Source of the DNA: Amycolatopsis alba DSM 44262
GTDB lineage: Bacteria > Actinomycetota > Actinomycetes > Mycobacteriales > Pseudonocardiaceae
NCBI RefSeq assembly: GCF_000384215.1
Contig: NZ_KB913032.1
Coordinates: 2,497,665 to 2,561,664, forward strand
Length of the DNA: 64,000 nt
Reading direction: 5' to 3'
Within the stretch, counting starts at the first letter, position 1. Each line of letters begins with the position of its first letter. This document shows positions 16,459-25,161 of this stretch, one piece after another. Under the pieces are notes generated by a model, which did no database searches, was not told the origin of the DNA, and saw only the letters and a program-made list of their open reading frames with translations. A program made the position numbers and the translations under genes.

Positions 16459-17145
16459 TCAGTTCAGCCCGGCCGCCGAGGTCGCGGCGGCCAGGACGTC
16501 GCACACCATGTCAAGCGTCAGCCTGCCGGTCTGGACATTGCGCTGCGACACGTGGTAACAGCCGAAAAGGCGCAGGTCGCCGAGCTTCGCTTCGACCCCG
16601 TGGCCGAATTTCGGGCGTGGCGCGGGCACCGGCCAGCCCGCCTCGGCGAGCACCGGCAGCAGCGCCTGCCAGCCGAACGCGCCGAGCACGAAGACGGCCT
16701 TGAGCGTCGGCTTGAGCAAGGTGAGCTCTTCGGCCAGCCAGGATCGGCAGGTGTCCCGTTCCTCAGGTGTCGGCTTGTTGGCGGGTGGCGCGCATCTCAC
16801 CGGGGCGACCATCCTGGTCCCCCGGAGTTCCAGGCCGTCACCGATGCGGGTCGACGTCGGCTGCGAGGCGACACCGACCCGGTGGAGGGCCTTGAACAGG
16901 ACGTCGCCGGATGGGTCGCCGGTGAACATGCGGCCGGTCCGATTCGCGCCGTGTGCCGAAGGAGCCAGGCCGACGATGGCCAGTGACGCGTCCGGCGGGC
17001 CGAATCCGGGCACGGGCCGGGCCCAATAGGTCTCGTCGGCGAAGGCCGCGCGTTTGACCACGGCGATCTCCTCGCGCCACGCGACCAGCCGGGGACAGGC
17101 GCGGCAGCCGACGACCTCGGCGTCGAGTTCGGCGAGGGACCTCAT
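16459..17145 (-). CDS. Family 5 uracil-DNA glycosylase (UdgB-type)
   Basis: A 228-residue glycosylase. An N-terminal Cys pair in GCRACPRL belongs to the iron-sulfur cluster set. Motif A is GLAPSAHGANRTGRMFTGD, characteristic of UdgB, and motif B is HVSQRNVQTGRL with the catalytic-region His. It removes uracil and other deaminated bases from DNA. Its ATG overlaps the stop of the endonuclease V gene (ATGA), so the two are translationally coupled. Family assignment rests on these motifs. Confidence 0.88.
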   Translation of the reverse strand: MRSLAELDAEVVGCRACPRLVAWREEIAVVKRAAFADETYWARPVPGFGPPDASLAIVGLAPSAHGANRTGRMFTGDPSGDVLFKALHRVGVASQPTSTRIGDGLELRGTRMVAPVRCAPPANKPTPEERDTCRSWLAEELTLLKPTLKAVFVLGAFGWQALLPVLAEAGWPVPAPRPKFGHGVEAKLGDLRLFGCYHVSQRNVQTGRLTLDMVCDVLAAATSAAGLN

Positions 17146-17822
17146 AGCGTCTCTTTCAACGCGTCGCGGGCGAGGCGGTCCGCGAGACGGGTCGTCTCCG
17201 GCTGCCGGAACTCGGGGCACAGCCCCAGCACCTGACGGCACGCGTTGTCCAGGGAGATCTTGTGGCCGACGGAGACGTAAACGGGTTTCACGCCGTCCTG
17301 GGTGCGCAGGACCGCGCCGACGACCTCCCCGTCGTCCAGCAACGGCGCCCGCGAGCCGCGTTCGGCGCCGGGCTCGCCGTGCTCGCCGACGAACCGCGTC
17401 TTGCCGACTCCGATGGACGGCAGGCCGGTCACGACCCCGACATGGCAGGCCAGCCCGAACCGGCGCGGGTGGGCCAGTCCGTGCCCGTCGCACACCAAGA
17501 GGTCCGGGACGTGCTCGAGGCCGCGGAGGGCGTCGAGCAGCGGTGGCAGCTCGCGGAAGGCGAAAAGGCCCGGTTCGTACGGGAACGAAACCCGTGAAAC
17601 GACGGTCCGCTTTTCCACGACGCGGAATCCGGAGGTCTCGAGCGTGACCGCGGCGGCGGCGATGAGATCGGTGCCCTCGTCGTAGGCGACGTCCAGCCCG
17701 GTGACCGTGACGATCTTTTGTGGACAGCGATCCTCGAGATCGACCAGGCCACGCAGGGTTTCCTGGATTTCGATCGCCTGGCCGGGGGTGTTCGGGCGAT
17801 CATGCGCCGTGACGATGTCCAC
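17142..17822 (-). CDS. nfi: Endonuclease V
   Basis: A 226-residue enzyme that nicks DNA 3' to deoxyinosine, the product of adenine deamination. The conserved strand VTVTGLDVAYDEG carries the first catalytic Asp. FAFRELPPLLDAL and VCDGHGLAHPRRFGLACHVG, followed by GLPSIGVGKTRF, are signature blocks of the family. Starts at 17852 and 17822 (GTG) are possible; 17822 gives the usual length and leaves 28 bases before the divergent peptidase gene. It overlaps the downstream uracil-DNA glycosylase by 4 bases. Confidence 0.88.
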   Translation of the reverse strand: MDIVTAHDRPNTPGQAIEIQETLRGLVDLEDRCPQKIVTVTGLDVAYDEGTDLIAAAAVTLETSGFRVVEKRTVVSRVSFPYEPGLFAFRELPPLLDALRGLEHVPDLLVCDGHGLAHPRRFGLACHVGVVTGLPSIGVGKTRFVGEHGEPGAERGSRAPLLDDGEVVGAVLRTQDGVKPVYVSVGHKISLDNACRQVLGLCPEFRQPETTRLADRLARDALKETL

Positions 17823-17850
17823 ACCTACAGAGTGCCAGTAAGTTGGAAGC

Positions 17851-19356
17851 ATGCCGGACACCAATTCCGAATCGAACACCGTGAAGGCCACCGACGAGAA
17901 GGACGCCCCGTCGGTGGAGACCAAGGTCGAGCCGACCGACGACCTGGTCGCCACGAAGCACACGCTGACACTCAAGCGGCGCAAACTCGCCTACACCGCC
18001 CGGACCGGGCGGATCGTGCTGCGGAAGGAGGTCGTCACCGACGGGAAGTCCGAGGGCCACCAGGCCAAGGCCGAGGTGTTCGTGACCGCCTACACGCTCG
18101 ACGACGCGGAGCCCGGCTCGCGCCCGGTCACGTTCGCGTTCAACGGCGGGCCCGGTTCGGCGAGCGTCTGGCTGCACATGGGCCTGCTCGGCCCGCGCCG
18201 CGTGCTGTCCGGCGACGTCGACGACCCGGTCTCCCCGCCGTACGGGCTGACCGACAACCAGGAAACCCTGCTGGCGCACAGCGACCTCGTGTTCATCGAC
18301 CCGGTCTCGACCGGCTACTCGCGCGCCGTGGACGGCGAGAAGGCCAAGGAATACCACGGGTTCACCGCCGACATCGAGTCCATCGGCGAGGTCATCCGGC
18401 TGTGGGTGTCGCGTGAACAGCGCTGGCTCTCGCCGAAGTTCCTCGCGGGCGAGTCCTACGGCACGCTCCGCGCGGCCGGGCTGGCGTCGCATCTCCAGGA
18501 ACGCCACGGGATGTACCTGAACGGGCTCCTGCTGATCTCGTCCGTGCTGGACCTGGGCACCCTGCGGTTCACCGAGGGCAACGACCTGCCGTACTCGCTC
18601 TACGTGCCGACGTACGCGGCGATCGCGCACTACCACGGATTCCACGGCGACCGCCCGCTCGACGACGTCCTCGCGGACGCCGAGGACTTCGCGGCCAAGG
18701 AACTCCCCTGGGCCCTCGCACGCGGCGCCCGTCTGTCCACACAGGACCGGGCCGAAGCGGTGGCGACACTCGCTTCACTGACCGGGCTGAGCGAGTCCTA
18801 TGTGGACCGCGTCAACCTGCGGATCGAGCACGTCCGGTACTTCACCGAACTGCTGCGCGACAAGGGCCTCACCGTCGGCCGGATGGACGGCCGGTTCACC
18901 ACCTGGGAACCCGACGGCGGCCGCGAGCACATGAGCGACGACCCGTCGATCTCGCGGATCATCGGCGCTTACACGGGCGGGCTCAACCATTACGTGCGCG
19001 CCGAACTCGGCTACGAGAACGACTTGCCGTACGAAATCCTCTCGACGGACGTCTTCAAGGCCTGGTCCTACTCGGACTTCGAGGGCCGCTCCGTATCTTC
19101 CGTGGACTCTCTTGCCTCGGCGATGCGCGCGAACCCGCACCTGCGGGTGCATGTCGCTTTCGGTCACTACGACGGTGCGACGCCGTACTTCGCTTCGGAG
19201 CACGTGCTGGCGCGTTTGCAGATTCCCGAGGAACTGCGGGAGAACATCGACACGGCTTACTACCCGGCGGGGCACATGATGTACGTGAACGAGGAGTCAC
19301 GGGTGCGGCAGGCGAAAGACCTGGCCAAGTTCATCAAGGGCGCTTCAGGGAAGTAG
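17851..19356 (+). CDS. S10-family serine carboxypeptidase-like protein
   Basis: A 501-residue protein. The oxyanion motif is FNGGPGSAS (about 100-108), nucleophile Ser202 sits in GESYG, Asp in FGHYDGATP, and His in PAGHMMYV near residue 475. This is the full triad of peptidase family S10. There is no signal peptide; the N-terminus is acidic and Ser/Glu/Lys-rich, so it appears to be cytoplasmic, unlike yeast carboxypeptidase Y. It is divergent from the endonuclease V gene with an intergenic space of about 28 bases. Confidence 0.87.
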   Translation: MPDTNSESNTVKATDEKDAPSVETKVEPTDDLVATKHTLTLKRRKLAYTARTGRIVLRKEVVTDGKSEGHQAKAEVFVTAYTLDDAEPGSRPVTFAFNGGPGSASVWLHMGLLGPRRVLSGDVDDPVSPPYGLTDNQETLLAHSDLVFIDPVSTGYSRAVDGEKAKEYHGFTADIESIGEVIRLWVSREQRWLSPKFLAGESYGTLRAAGLASHLQERHGMYLNGLLLISSVLDLGTLRFTEGNDLPYSLYVPTYAAIAHYHGFHGDRPLDDVLADAEDFAAKELPWALARGARLSTQDRAEAVATLASLTGLSESYVDRVNLRIEHVRYFTELLRDKGLTVGRMDGRFTTWEPDGGREHMSDDPSISRIIGAYTGGLNHYVRAELGYENDLPYEILSTDVFKAWSYSDFEGRSVSSVDSLASAMRANPHLRVHVAFGHYDGATPYFASEHVLARLQIPEELRENIDTAYYPAGHMMYVNEESRVRQAKDLAKFIKGASGK

Positions 19357-19362
19357 TGATGT

Positions 19363-19411
19363 GCTCGTGAGTGGTAAGGACGGTGCAGAACCGTCCTTAC
19401 CACTCACGAGC
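19363..19411. terminator. Perfect 22-bp hairpin between convergent peptidase genes
   Basis: Arms 19363-19384 and 19390-19411 pair perfectly over 22 bp with a 5-base loop. It fills the 62-base gap between the converging S10 and S8 genes and probably terminates both. No strong T-run follows on either strand. Confidence 0.7.
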
Positions 19412-19418
19412 GTGACGA

Positions 19419-21137
19419 TCAGCCTCGCAGGAACTCCGAGCCACGCGTCACGGCCGACCAGGCGTCGACGGCACCATGGCCGTAGAAGCCGTTGAACGAA
19501 GCGTCACCGGTGCAGGTCGCGGTGAACGACGCGTCCCGGCCTTCCTTCAGGTAGTCGACGGTCCGGGGCACCGGGCAGGCGATGTCCGAAGCCGTGCCTT
19601 CGAGCACCCGCTGCACCGCGTCCGGGTCCATCCCGAAGTCACGCGAACCCTTGCCGTACTGCGAAACGATGAGCGCCGCGACACCGGTCGCGTGCGGCGA
19701 CGCCATCGACGTCCCCTGCAGCCACTGGTAGTAACCGACGCGGCCGTCGGCGGCGGTCGCCTTCTGGATCCCGGCGGTGACACCGGCGGGCGTGATATTC
19801 CCGGCCGCGTCGATGTTGCCTTCGGCGACGCCGACGTTGCGCGGATACGTCGAGAGGATCTCGTTCTCGACGGTGCGGTACCACGGGGTGCCGAAGTAGT
19901 CACGGAAGTATCCGCCGGGGGCGGACACCGAGATCTGCTCGACGCCGTAGTTCGAGTAGTCCGCCTTCGCCTGCGAAGGACCGAAGGACGAGACGCCGAT
20001 CGTGTGCGGGCCTTCGATCGGCAGCGAGAGGCAGCTGTTGTCGATCTGCCGCGGATGCGTGCTGTTCGACGGGTAGCCAGGGCTCGACGCGTCCGGCTGC
20101 GGGGCGGCGAGGTCGCTGTGCTGGTTGCCCAGCGAGACGACCTGGGTGACACCCTTGCGGTGCGCGTAGTTCAGCGCACGGGTCGTGGCCTCGATGATGG
20201 TGCGCTGTTCGGCCTGCTGCGCGGGCGTGTCCGCGGGGTTCGCGGCACAGTTGTACAGCCAAGGATCCGTGTAGAAGCTCATGTTGACGACGTCGATACC
20301 GGCGTCGCCGGCGTAGGTGATCGCGTCCACGGTCGACTGCAGGAAGAAGAAGCCCGAGTCCTGCCCGGCGCGGATGTTCACCAGCGTCACGTTCGGCGCG
20401 ACGCCCGAGACACCGAAACCGTTCGCGGCGGCGCCGATGGTGCCGGCGACGTGCGTGCCGTGCCCGTTGTCGTCGTGGTCCACCGGGTCCACACAGCCGC
20501 GGAACTCACACGGGCCGTCGACGACGGCGCCATTGACGTCGGAAACGATGTCCTTCGTGAAGTTCCGCGACGCCGCGCGGTCGAAGTTCGGCGCGATGTC
20601 CGGGTGGCTCGCGTCGACACCGGTGTCGATGATGCCGACCTTCACCCGCTTGTCACCGGGCTGCTTGGTCCGCGAAAGGTCCGAGCGGACCGACTTGAGG
20701 CCCCAGAGCTGATCGTCGAGCGGGTCCATGCCGACGGCCTTCGGCTGCGCCGGCTTCTTGGCCGACGCGGCGCCGCGGCTCTCCTTCTCGACGGCGTTCG
20801 GCTTGACCTTCGCCTTGCCGTCCTTCGGCGCGACGCCGATCGGCTTCGCTTTGGCCGCACCGAAAACCGAGCGGTCGGCGGAGACCCGTTCGGCGAATCC
20901 GTTGGCGGGCGCGGTCGCGGTGATCAAGCCGACCGCGGCGTTGCTGGTCACGACGGTGCCACCGGCGGCGCGGACCGCCCTTTCCACCGACGCGACGCTC
21001 TGCCCGTCACGCGCCAGGACGGAGAATTCGGTCGCCGCGCCGGAAAGCGCCGGCTGCGCGGACGCGACCGGAGTAGCGACGATCGCACCGAACAGCGGTA
21101 CCGCGAGCGCGATCACGAGAGATCTGGGTCTTTTCAC
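19419..21137 (-). CDS. Secreted S8 (subtilisin-like) serine peptidase
   Basis: A 572-residue preproprotein. The signal peptide ends near ATPVASAQP (about residue 28), and a propeptide of about 110 residues follows. The catalytic triad is visible: Asp171 in GIIDTGVDASHPD, His near 225 in GHGTHVAGT, and Ser near 478 in GTSMASPHATG. An insertion between the His and Ser blocks has several Cys that may be disulfide-bonded. The GTG start at 21137 has AGGAGG six bases upstream and gives a standard signal peptide. The enzyme is likely an extracellular protease whose peptides could feed the neighbouring peptide importer. Confidence 0.92.
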   Translation of the reverse strand: MKRPRSLVIALAVPLFGAIVATPVASAQPALSGAATEFSVLARDGQSVASVERAVRAAGGTVVTSNAAVGLITATAPANGFAERVSADRSVFGAAKAKPIGVAPKDGKAKVKPNAVEKESRGAASAKKPAQPKAVGMDPLDDQLWGLKSVRSDLSRTKQPGDKRVKVGIIDTGVDASHPDIAPNFDRAASRNFTKDIVSDVNGAVVDGPCEFRGCVDPVDHDDNGHGTHVAGTIGAAANGFGVSGVAPNVTLVNIRAGQDSGFFFLQSTVDAITYAGDAGIDVVNMSFYTDPWLYNCAANPADTPAQQAEQRTIIEATTRALNYAHRKGVTQVVSLGNQHSDLAAPQPDASSPGYPSNSTHPRQIDNSCLSLPIEGPHTIGVSSFGPSQAKADYSNYGVEQISVSAPGGYFRDYFGTPWYRTVENEILSTYPRNVGVAEGNIDAAGNITPAGVTAGIQKATAADGRVGYYQWLQGTSMASPHATGVAALIVSQYGKGSRDFGMDPDAVQRVLEGTASDIACPVPRTVDYLKEGRDASFTATCTGDASFNGFYGHGAVDAWSAVTRGSEFLRG

Positions 21138-21212
21138 TTCCTGCCTCCTGAAGAAACGATTCATGAAAACTACGTCAGCGTTCTCCACTTATCAAAGAAG
21201 TCCCTACGAAAG

Positions 21213-22211
21213 TCAGGGGACGACCGTTTTCTCCTCCGCGAAATGGCAGGCGGACAAATGCCCGCCTGCCCGCGTGATCAATTCGGGTTCCTGATCGGCG
21301 CAGATGTCCTGCGCCTTCCAGCACCGGGTGCGGAACCGGCAGCCGGACGGCGGATCCAGCGGGCTGGGCACGTCGCCTTCCAGGCGGATGACCTGCCGCT
21401 GCCCGCGCAACGCCGGATCCGCGACCGGCACCGCGGACAGCAGCGCCTGCGTGTAGGGGTGCGAGGGATGTTCGTAGATCTCCTCTTCCGTCCCCATTTC
21501 CACGATCTTGCCGAGATACATCACCGCGACCCGAGTGGAAAGGTGACGGACAACGGACAGATCGTGTGCGATGAAAACGTAGGAGAGACCGAATTCCTTC
21601 TGCAGTTCACCGAGCAGGTTCATCACCTGCGCCTGGATCGAAACGTCCAGCGCGGAAACCGGTTCGTCGCAGATGATGACCTTCGGCCGCAACGCCAGCG
21701 CCCGCGCGATCCCGATGCGCTGACGCTGCCCGCCGGAGAACTGGTGCGGATAGCGGTTGATGTGCTCGGGATTCAGCCCGACGACGTCGAGCAGCTCCCG
21801 CACCTTCGCCGCCCGCGATCCCTTCGGCGCCACCTCGGTGTGGATTTCGAACGGTTCACCGATGATGTCGCCGACGGTCATCCGCGGGTTCAGCGAGGTG
21901 TACGGATCCTGCAGCACGATCTGGATCTCGCGCCGCAGCCGCCTGAGTTCCGCTCCCCGCAATGCGAAGATGTCGCGGCCTTCGAAGGTCGCGAGGCCGC
22001 CCGTCGGCTCCTCCAGCCGCATCAGCACCTGGGCCAAAGTGGACTTCCCGCAACCGGATTCCCCCACCACACCAAGGGTTTCCCCCGGCATGAGCTCGAA
22101 GGAGACCCCGTCGACGGCCTTCACCTGGCCGATCGTGCGCTTGAAGAGGATCCCGGCTCGCACCGGGAAGTACTTCACCAGGTTCTCGACCCGCAGAATG
22201 GGCTCAGACAC
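21213..22211 (-). CDS. Oligopeptide/dipeptide ABC transporter ATPase (DppF/OppF-like)
   Basis: A 332-residue ATPase. Walker A is GESGCGKST, the signature is [17 protein letters not shown], Walker B is [12 protein letters not shown], and a switch His is in FIAHDLS. The C-terminal Cys-rich tail ([14 protein letters not shown]) is the oligopeptide/dipeptide C-terminal iron-sulfur-type extension. It is the last gene of a five-gene operon and overlaps the preceding ATPase by 8 bases. It powers peptide uptake as a heterodimer with that ATPase. Confidence 0.93.
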   Translation of the reverse strand: MSEPILRVENLVKYFPVRAGILFKRTIGQVKAVDGVSFELMPGETLGVVGESGCGKSTLAQVLMRLEEPTGGLATFEGRDIFALRGAELRRLRREIQIVLQDPYTSLNPRMTVGDIIGEPFEIHTEVAPKGSRAAKVRELLDVVGLNPEHINRYPHQFSGGQRQRIGIARALALRPKVIICDEPVSALDVSIQAQVMNLLGELQKEFGLSYVFIAHDLSVVRHLSTRVAVMYLGKIVEMGTEEEIYEHPSHPYTQALLSAVPVADPALRGQRQVIRLEGDVPSPLDPPSGCRFRTRCWKAQDICADQEPELITRAGGHLSACHFAEEKTVVP

Positions 22212-23196
22212 GACCGCTCACCACCTCGTCGGCGAAATGGCATGCGCTGACCCGGCCGAAACCGAGGGTGTGCAGGGCAGGCCGTTCGGACTCGCACCGG
22301 CTCTGGGCCCGCAGACAGCGCGGATGGAACGGGCAGCCGGGCGGCACGTTCAGCAGGCTCGGCGGCAGGCCCTTGATGGTCTCCAGCGTCTGTCCTTTGA
22401 GATCGAGCCGCGGCAGCGAGGCCATCAGCGCCTCGGTGTAGGGATGCCCCGGCGAGCGGAACAACTCGGTGACGTCGGCCTGTTCGACGATCCGGCCCGC
22501 GTACATCACCGCGATCCGGTCGGCGACCTCGGCGACCACCGCCAGGTCGTGGGTGATCAGGATCAGCCCCATCCGCCGTTCGGCCTGGATCTCCGCCAGC
22601 AGGTCCATGATCTGGGCCTGCACGGTGACGTCGAGCGCGGTCGTCGGCTCGTCCGCGATCAGCAGATCGGGGTCGAGCGCGAGCGACATGGCGATCATCG
22701 CGCGCTGCCGCATCCCGCCAGAGAACTGGTGCGGGTACTCGCGGACGCGGCGGGCGGCGGCGGGGATGCGCACGATGTCGAGCAGTTCGATCGCCCGCTT
22801 ACGAGCGTCCTTTTTGGACATCCCGAGCCGGACCCGCAGCTGCTCTTCGATCTGGAATCCCACGGTGAAGACGGGGTTCAGCGCGGAGAGCGCGTCCTGG
22901 AAGATCATCGCGATCTCCCCGCCCCGCACCTCACGCCGCCGTTCTTCGGTGGCGGTGAGCAGATCCTCGCCGCGGTAGCGGACGGCGCCGCCGGTGACGA
23001 CGGCGGGCGGGCTGTCCAGGATGCCCATCACCGTCTGCGCGGTCACGCTCTTGCCCGAACCCGATTCTCCCAGCACGGCAAGGGTTTCCCCGGCGCGCAC
23101 GGAGTAGTCGACTCCGTTCAGCACGGTCGCGACACCGTCGGACGTGCGGAATTCGACGTGGAGGTCTTCCACCTCTAGCAGCAATTCGTCGGTCAC
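22204..23196 (-). CDS. Oligopeptide/dipeptide ABC transporter ATPase (DppD/OppD-like)
   Basis: A 330-residue ATPase with Walker [11 protein letters not shown], signature [17 protein letters not shown], Walker [12 protein letters not shown] and the C-terminal Cys motif [14 protein letters not shown]. The GTG start lies 6 bases after the DppC stop, consistent with translational coupling. It is the partner of the downstream ATPase. Confidence 0.93.
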   Translation of the reverse strand: MTDELLLEVEDLHVEFRTSDGVATVLNGVDYSVRAGETLAVLGESGSGKSVTAQTVMGILDSPPAVVTGGAVRYRGEDLLTATEERRREVRGGEIAMIFQDALSALNPVFTVGFQIEEQLRVRLGMSKKDARKRAIELLDIVRIPAAARRVREYPHQFSGGMRQRAMIAMSLALDPDLLIADEPTTALDVTVQAQIMDLLAEIQAERRMGLILITHDLAVVAEVADRIAVMYAGRIVEQADVTELFRSPGHPYTEALMASLPRLDLKGQTLETIKGLPPSLLNVPPGCPFHPRCLRAQSRCESERPALHTLGFGRVSACHFADEVVSGRV

Positions 23197-23202
23197 AGCC
23201 GA

Positions 23203-24156
23203 TCACCGGGCCTTCGGGTCGAGCGCGTCGCGGATCCCGTCACCGAGCATGACGAACGCGAGCACGGTGATGGTGACGAACCCGGCCGGGAACAACAGCA
23301 TGTGCGGGTTCACCCGGAAGTAGTCCCGCGCGTCGCTGATCATCACGCCCCACGAAACGACCGGTGGCCGCACGCCGACACCGAGATAGGCCAGCGTCGC
23401 CTCCGCGCCGATGAACGCGCCGAGCGCGATGGTGCCGTAGACCAGCACCGGCGCGACCGTGTTGGGCAGCAGGTGCCGGAACACGATGCGCGGCGTGCTC
23501 GCGCCGAGACCGCGCGCGGCCTTGACGTAGTCGAGCTGCTTGGCCACCAGCGTCGCCGACCGCATGATGCGCATCGCCACCGGCCAGCTCAGCGCGGCGA
23601 TCGAAACGACCACCTGCACGATGATGGTGACCGCGCCGGGGTTCGAGCCGGGTGCGTTGAACGTGGTCAGGATGACGATCGCGCCGAGCACGAACGGCAG
23701 CGCCGCGAAAATGTCGCCCACCCGCGAGAACAGGCTGTCGATGAGACGCCCGTAGTACCCGGCGACGATCCCGACCACCGAGCCGATCAGGATCGTCAGC
23801 ACCGTCGCGAAGACCCCGACCAGCAACGACGCCCGCGCGCCGTGGATGGTCCGCGCGTAGACGTCGTAACCCTGGTTGTCGTAACCGAACCAGGCGTCCG
23901 CGGACGGTCCTTCGTTGGCGTGGAGCAGATCGCTGAACCCGGCGGGCCGGGAACTGAACAGGTCGGGCGCGATCGCGATGAGCACGACGAGCGCGATGAT
24001 GACGGCGGAGATGATGAACGACGGCCGCCTGCGCAGCATCCGCCAGGCGTCGCCGCCGAGGCTGCGCGGCTTGTGCGCCACCGCGGAATCGTCGGCGACT
24101 CCGGCGCTCGCGACGTCCACGGAGGCCGCGCCGCCTGCCACATTGGGGTCAGTCAT
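23203..24156 (-). CDS. Peptide ABC transporter permease (DppC/OppC-like)
   Basis: A 317-residue permease. A cytoplasmic N-terminus precedes the first helix (FIISAVIIALVVLIAIAPDL), then a periplasmic loop and five more helices. The coupling loop contains AARGLGASTPRIVFRHLLPN, the EAA-type contact with the ATPase. The start at 24156 overlaps the preceding permease stop by 8 bases. It forms the channel together with the DppB-like subunit. Confidence 0.92.
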   Translation of the reverse strand: MTDPNVAGGAASVDVASAGVADDSAVAHKPRSLGGDAWRMLRRRPSFIISAVIIALVVLIAIAPDLFSSRPAGFSDLLHANEGPSADAWFGYDNQGYDVYARTIHGARASLLVGVFATVLTILIGSVVGIVAGYYGRLIDSLFSRVGDIFAALPFVLGAIVILTTFNAPGSNPGAVTIIVQVVVSIAALSWPVAMRIMRSATLVAKQLDYVKAARGLGASTPRIVFRHLLPNTVAPVLVYGTIALGAFIGAEATLAYLGVGVRPPVVSWGVMISDARDYFRVNPHMLLFPAGFVTITVLAFVMLGDGIRDALDPKAR

Positions 24157-25075
24157 AACGGATCCTCGGGTCGAGAACGGCATAGAGCAGGTCGACGATG
24201 AGACTCACCAGCAGGTAGACCACCACCAGCAGGACGACGACGCCGGTGACGGTGGCGCCCTCCCGGTTCTGGATACCGCGGAAGATGAGCCCGCCGATGC
24301 CGTTGATGTTGAACACGCCTTCGGTGACGATGGCGCCGCCCATGAGCGCGCCGATGTCCGTGCCGATGAAGGTCAGCACCGGGATCACCGAGTTCCGGAG
24401 CAGGTGCACCCCGACGACCCGGCTGCGCGGCTGTCCTTTCGCGACGGCCGTGCGGACGTAGTCGGCGTGCCGGTTCTCGGCGATGCTCGTTCTGGTCAAG
24501 CGGGCGATGTAGGCCATGGACAAGCTGCCGAGCGCGATTCCCGGCACGATCAGTTCGCCGATCGTGGCGTCCTCGGAGACGCTCGCGTCGATGATGCCCA
24601 GTTCCGAACCGAGGACGATCTGGAGCACGATCGCGGTGACGAACACCGGGATCGAGATCAGGAACGTGGTGGACATCAGCACGAGGTTGTCGAGGAAACC
24701 CTTGCCGCGCAGGCCGGTCAGGATGCCGGCGGACAGGCCGATGATCGCTTCGATGGCCACCGCGATGAGCGCGAGCCGGACGGTCACCGGATAGGCGTTC
24801 CCGATCAGCTCGCCGACCGAGACACCGTTGAAGGTCTCTCCCCAGTCGCCGGTGAACAGGTTGCCGAGGTACTTGAAGTACTGGACGAAGATCGAATCGT
24901 CGAGGTTGAACTTTTCGGTCATCATCTCGATGTAGGCGGGCGGGCAGGCGACCTGACCGCATTTGCCTGCGAACGGGTCACCGGGCACCGCCCATACGAG
25001 GGCGTAGATGAGGAACGTGGTGCCGAAGAAGACCGGGATGAGTTGAAGTAGGCGTCGGAGGATGTACTGGGGCAT
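24149..25075 (-). CDS. Peptide ABC transporter permease (DppB/OppB-like)
   Basis: A 308-residue permease. The classic start MPQYILRRLLQLIPVFFG contains the first helix. The EAA-type loop reads DYVRTAVAKGQPRSRVVGVH, and six helices in total are predicted. A periplasmic loop holds two Cys (GKCGQVACPPAY). Upstream, a GC-rich hairpin at 25119-25149 separates it from the substrate-binding protein gene. Confidence 0.92.
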   Translation of the reverse strand: MPQYILRRLLQLIPVFFGTTFLIYALVWAVPGDPFAGKCGQVACPPAYIEMMTEKFNLDDSIFVQYFKYLGNLFTGDWGETFNGVSVGELIGNAYPVTVRLALIAVAIEAIIGLSAGILTGLRGKGFLDNLVLMSTTFLISIPVFVTAIVLQIVLGSELGIIDASVSEDATIGELIVPGIALGSLSMAYIARLTRTSIAENRHADYVRTAVAKGQPRSRVVGVHLLRNSVIPVLTFIGTDIGALMGGAIVTEGVFNINGIGGLIFRGIQNREGATVTGVVVLLVVVYLLVSLIVDLLYAVLDPRIRYD

Positions 25076-25118
25076 GGGCGTGCCGTCCTGGGGATCGCGT
25101 GGTGGGAGCCGGGGTCCG

Positions 25119-25149
25119 GCCGGCCGGGAGCGGGGCGCTCCCGGCCGGC
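25119..25149 (-). terminator. Intra-operon GC-rich hairpin (partial terminator or mRNA stabiliser)
   Basis: GCCGGCCGGGAGC (25119-25131) and its exact complement (25137-25149) form a 13-bp stem with loop GGGGC. There is no U-run, so read-through is likely. In this position it would keep binding-protein transcript levels higher than those of the permeases and ATPases. Confidence 0.55.
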
Positions 25150-25161
25150 ACGACCACGCGT

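Noticed and set aside
19476..22250. A 924-codon open frame on the plus strand
   Set aside because: It lies antisense to the S8 peptidase and ABC ATPase genes, has Arg/Val/Asp-rich low-information sequence and no domain.
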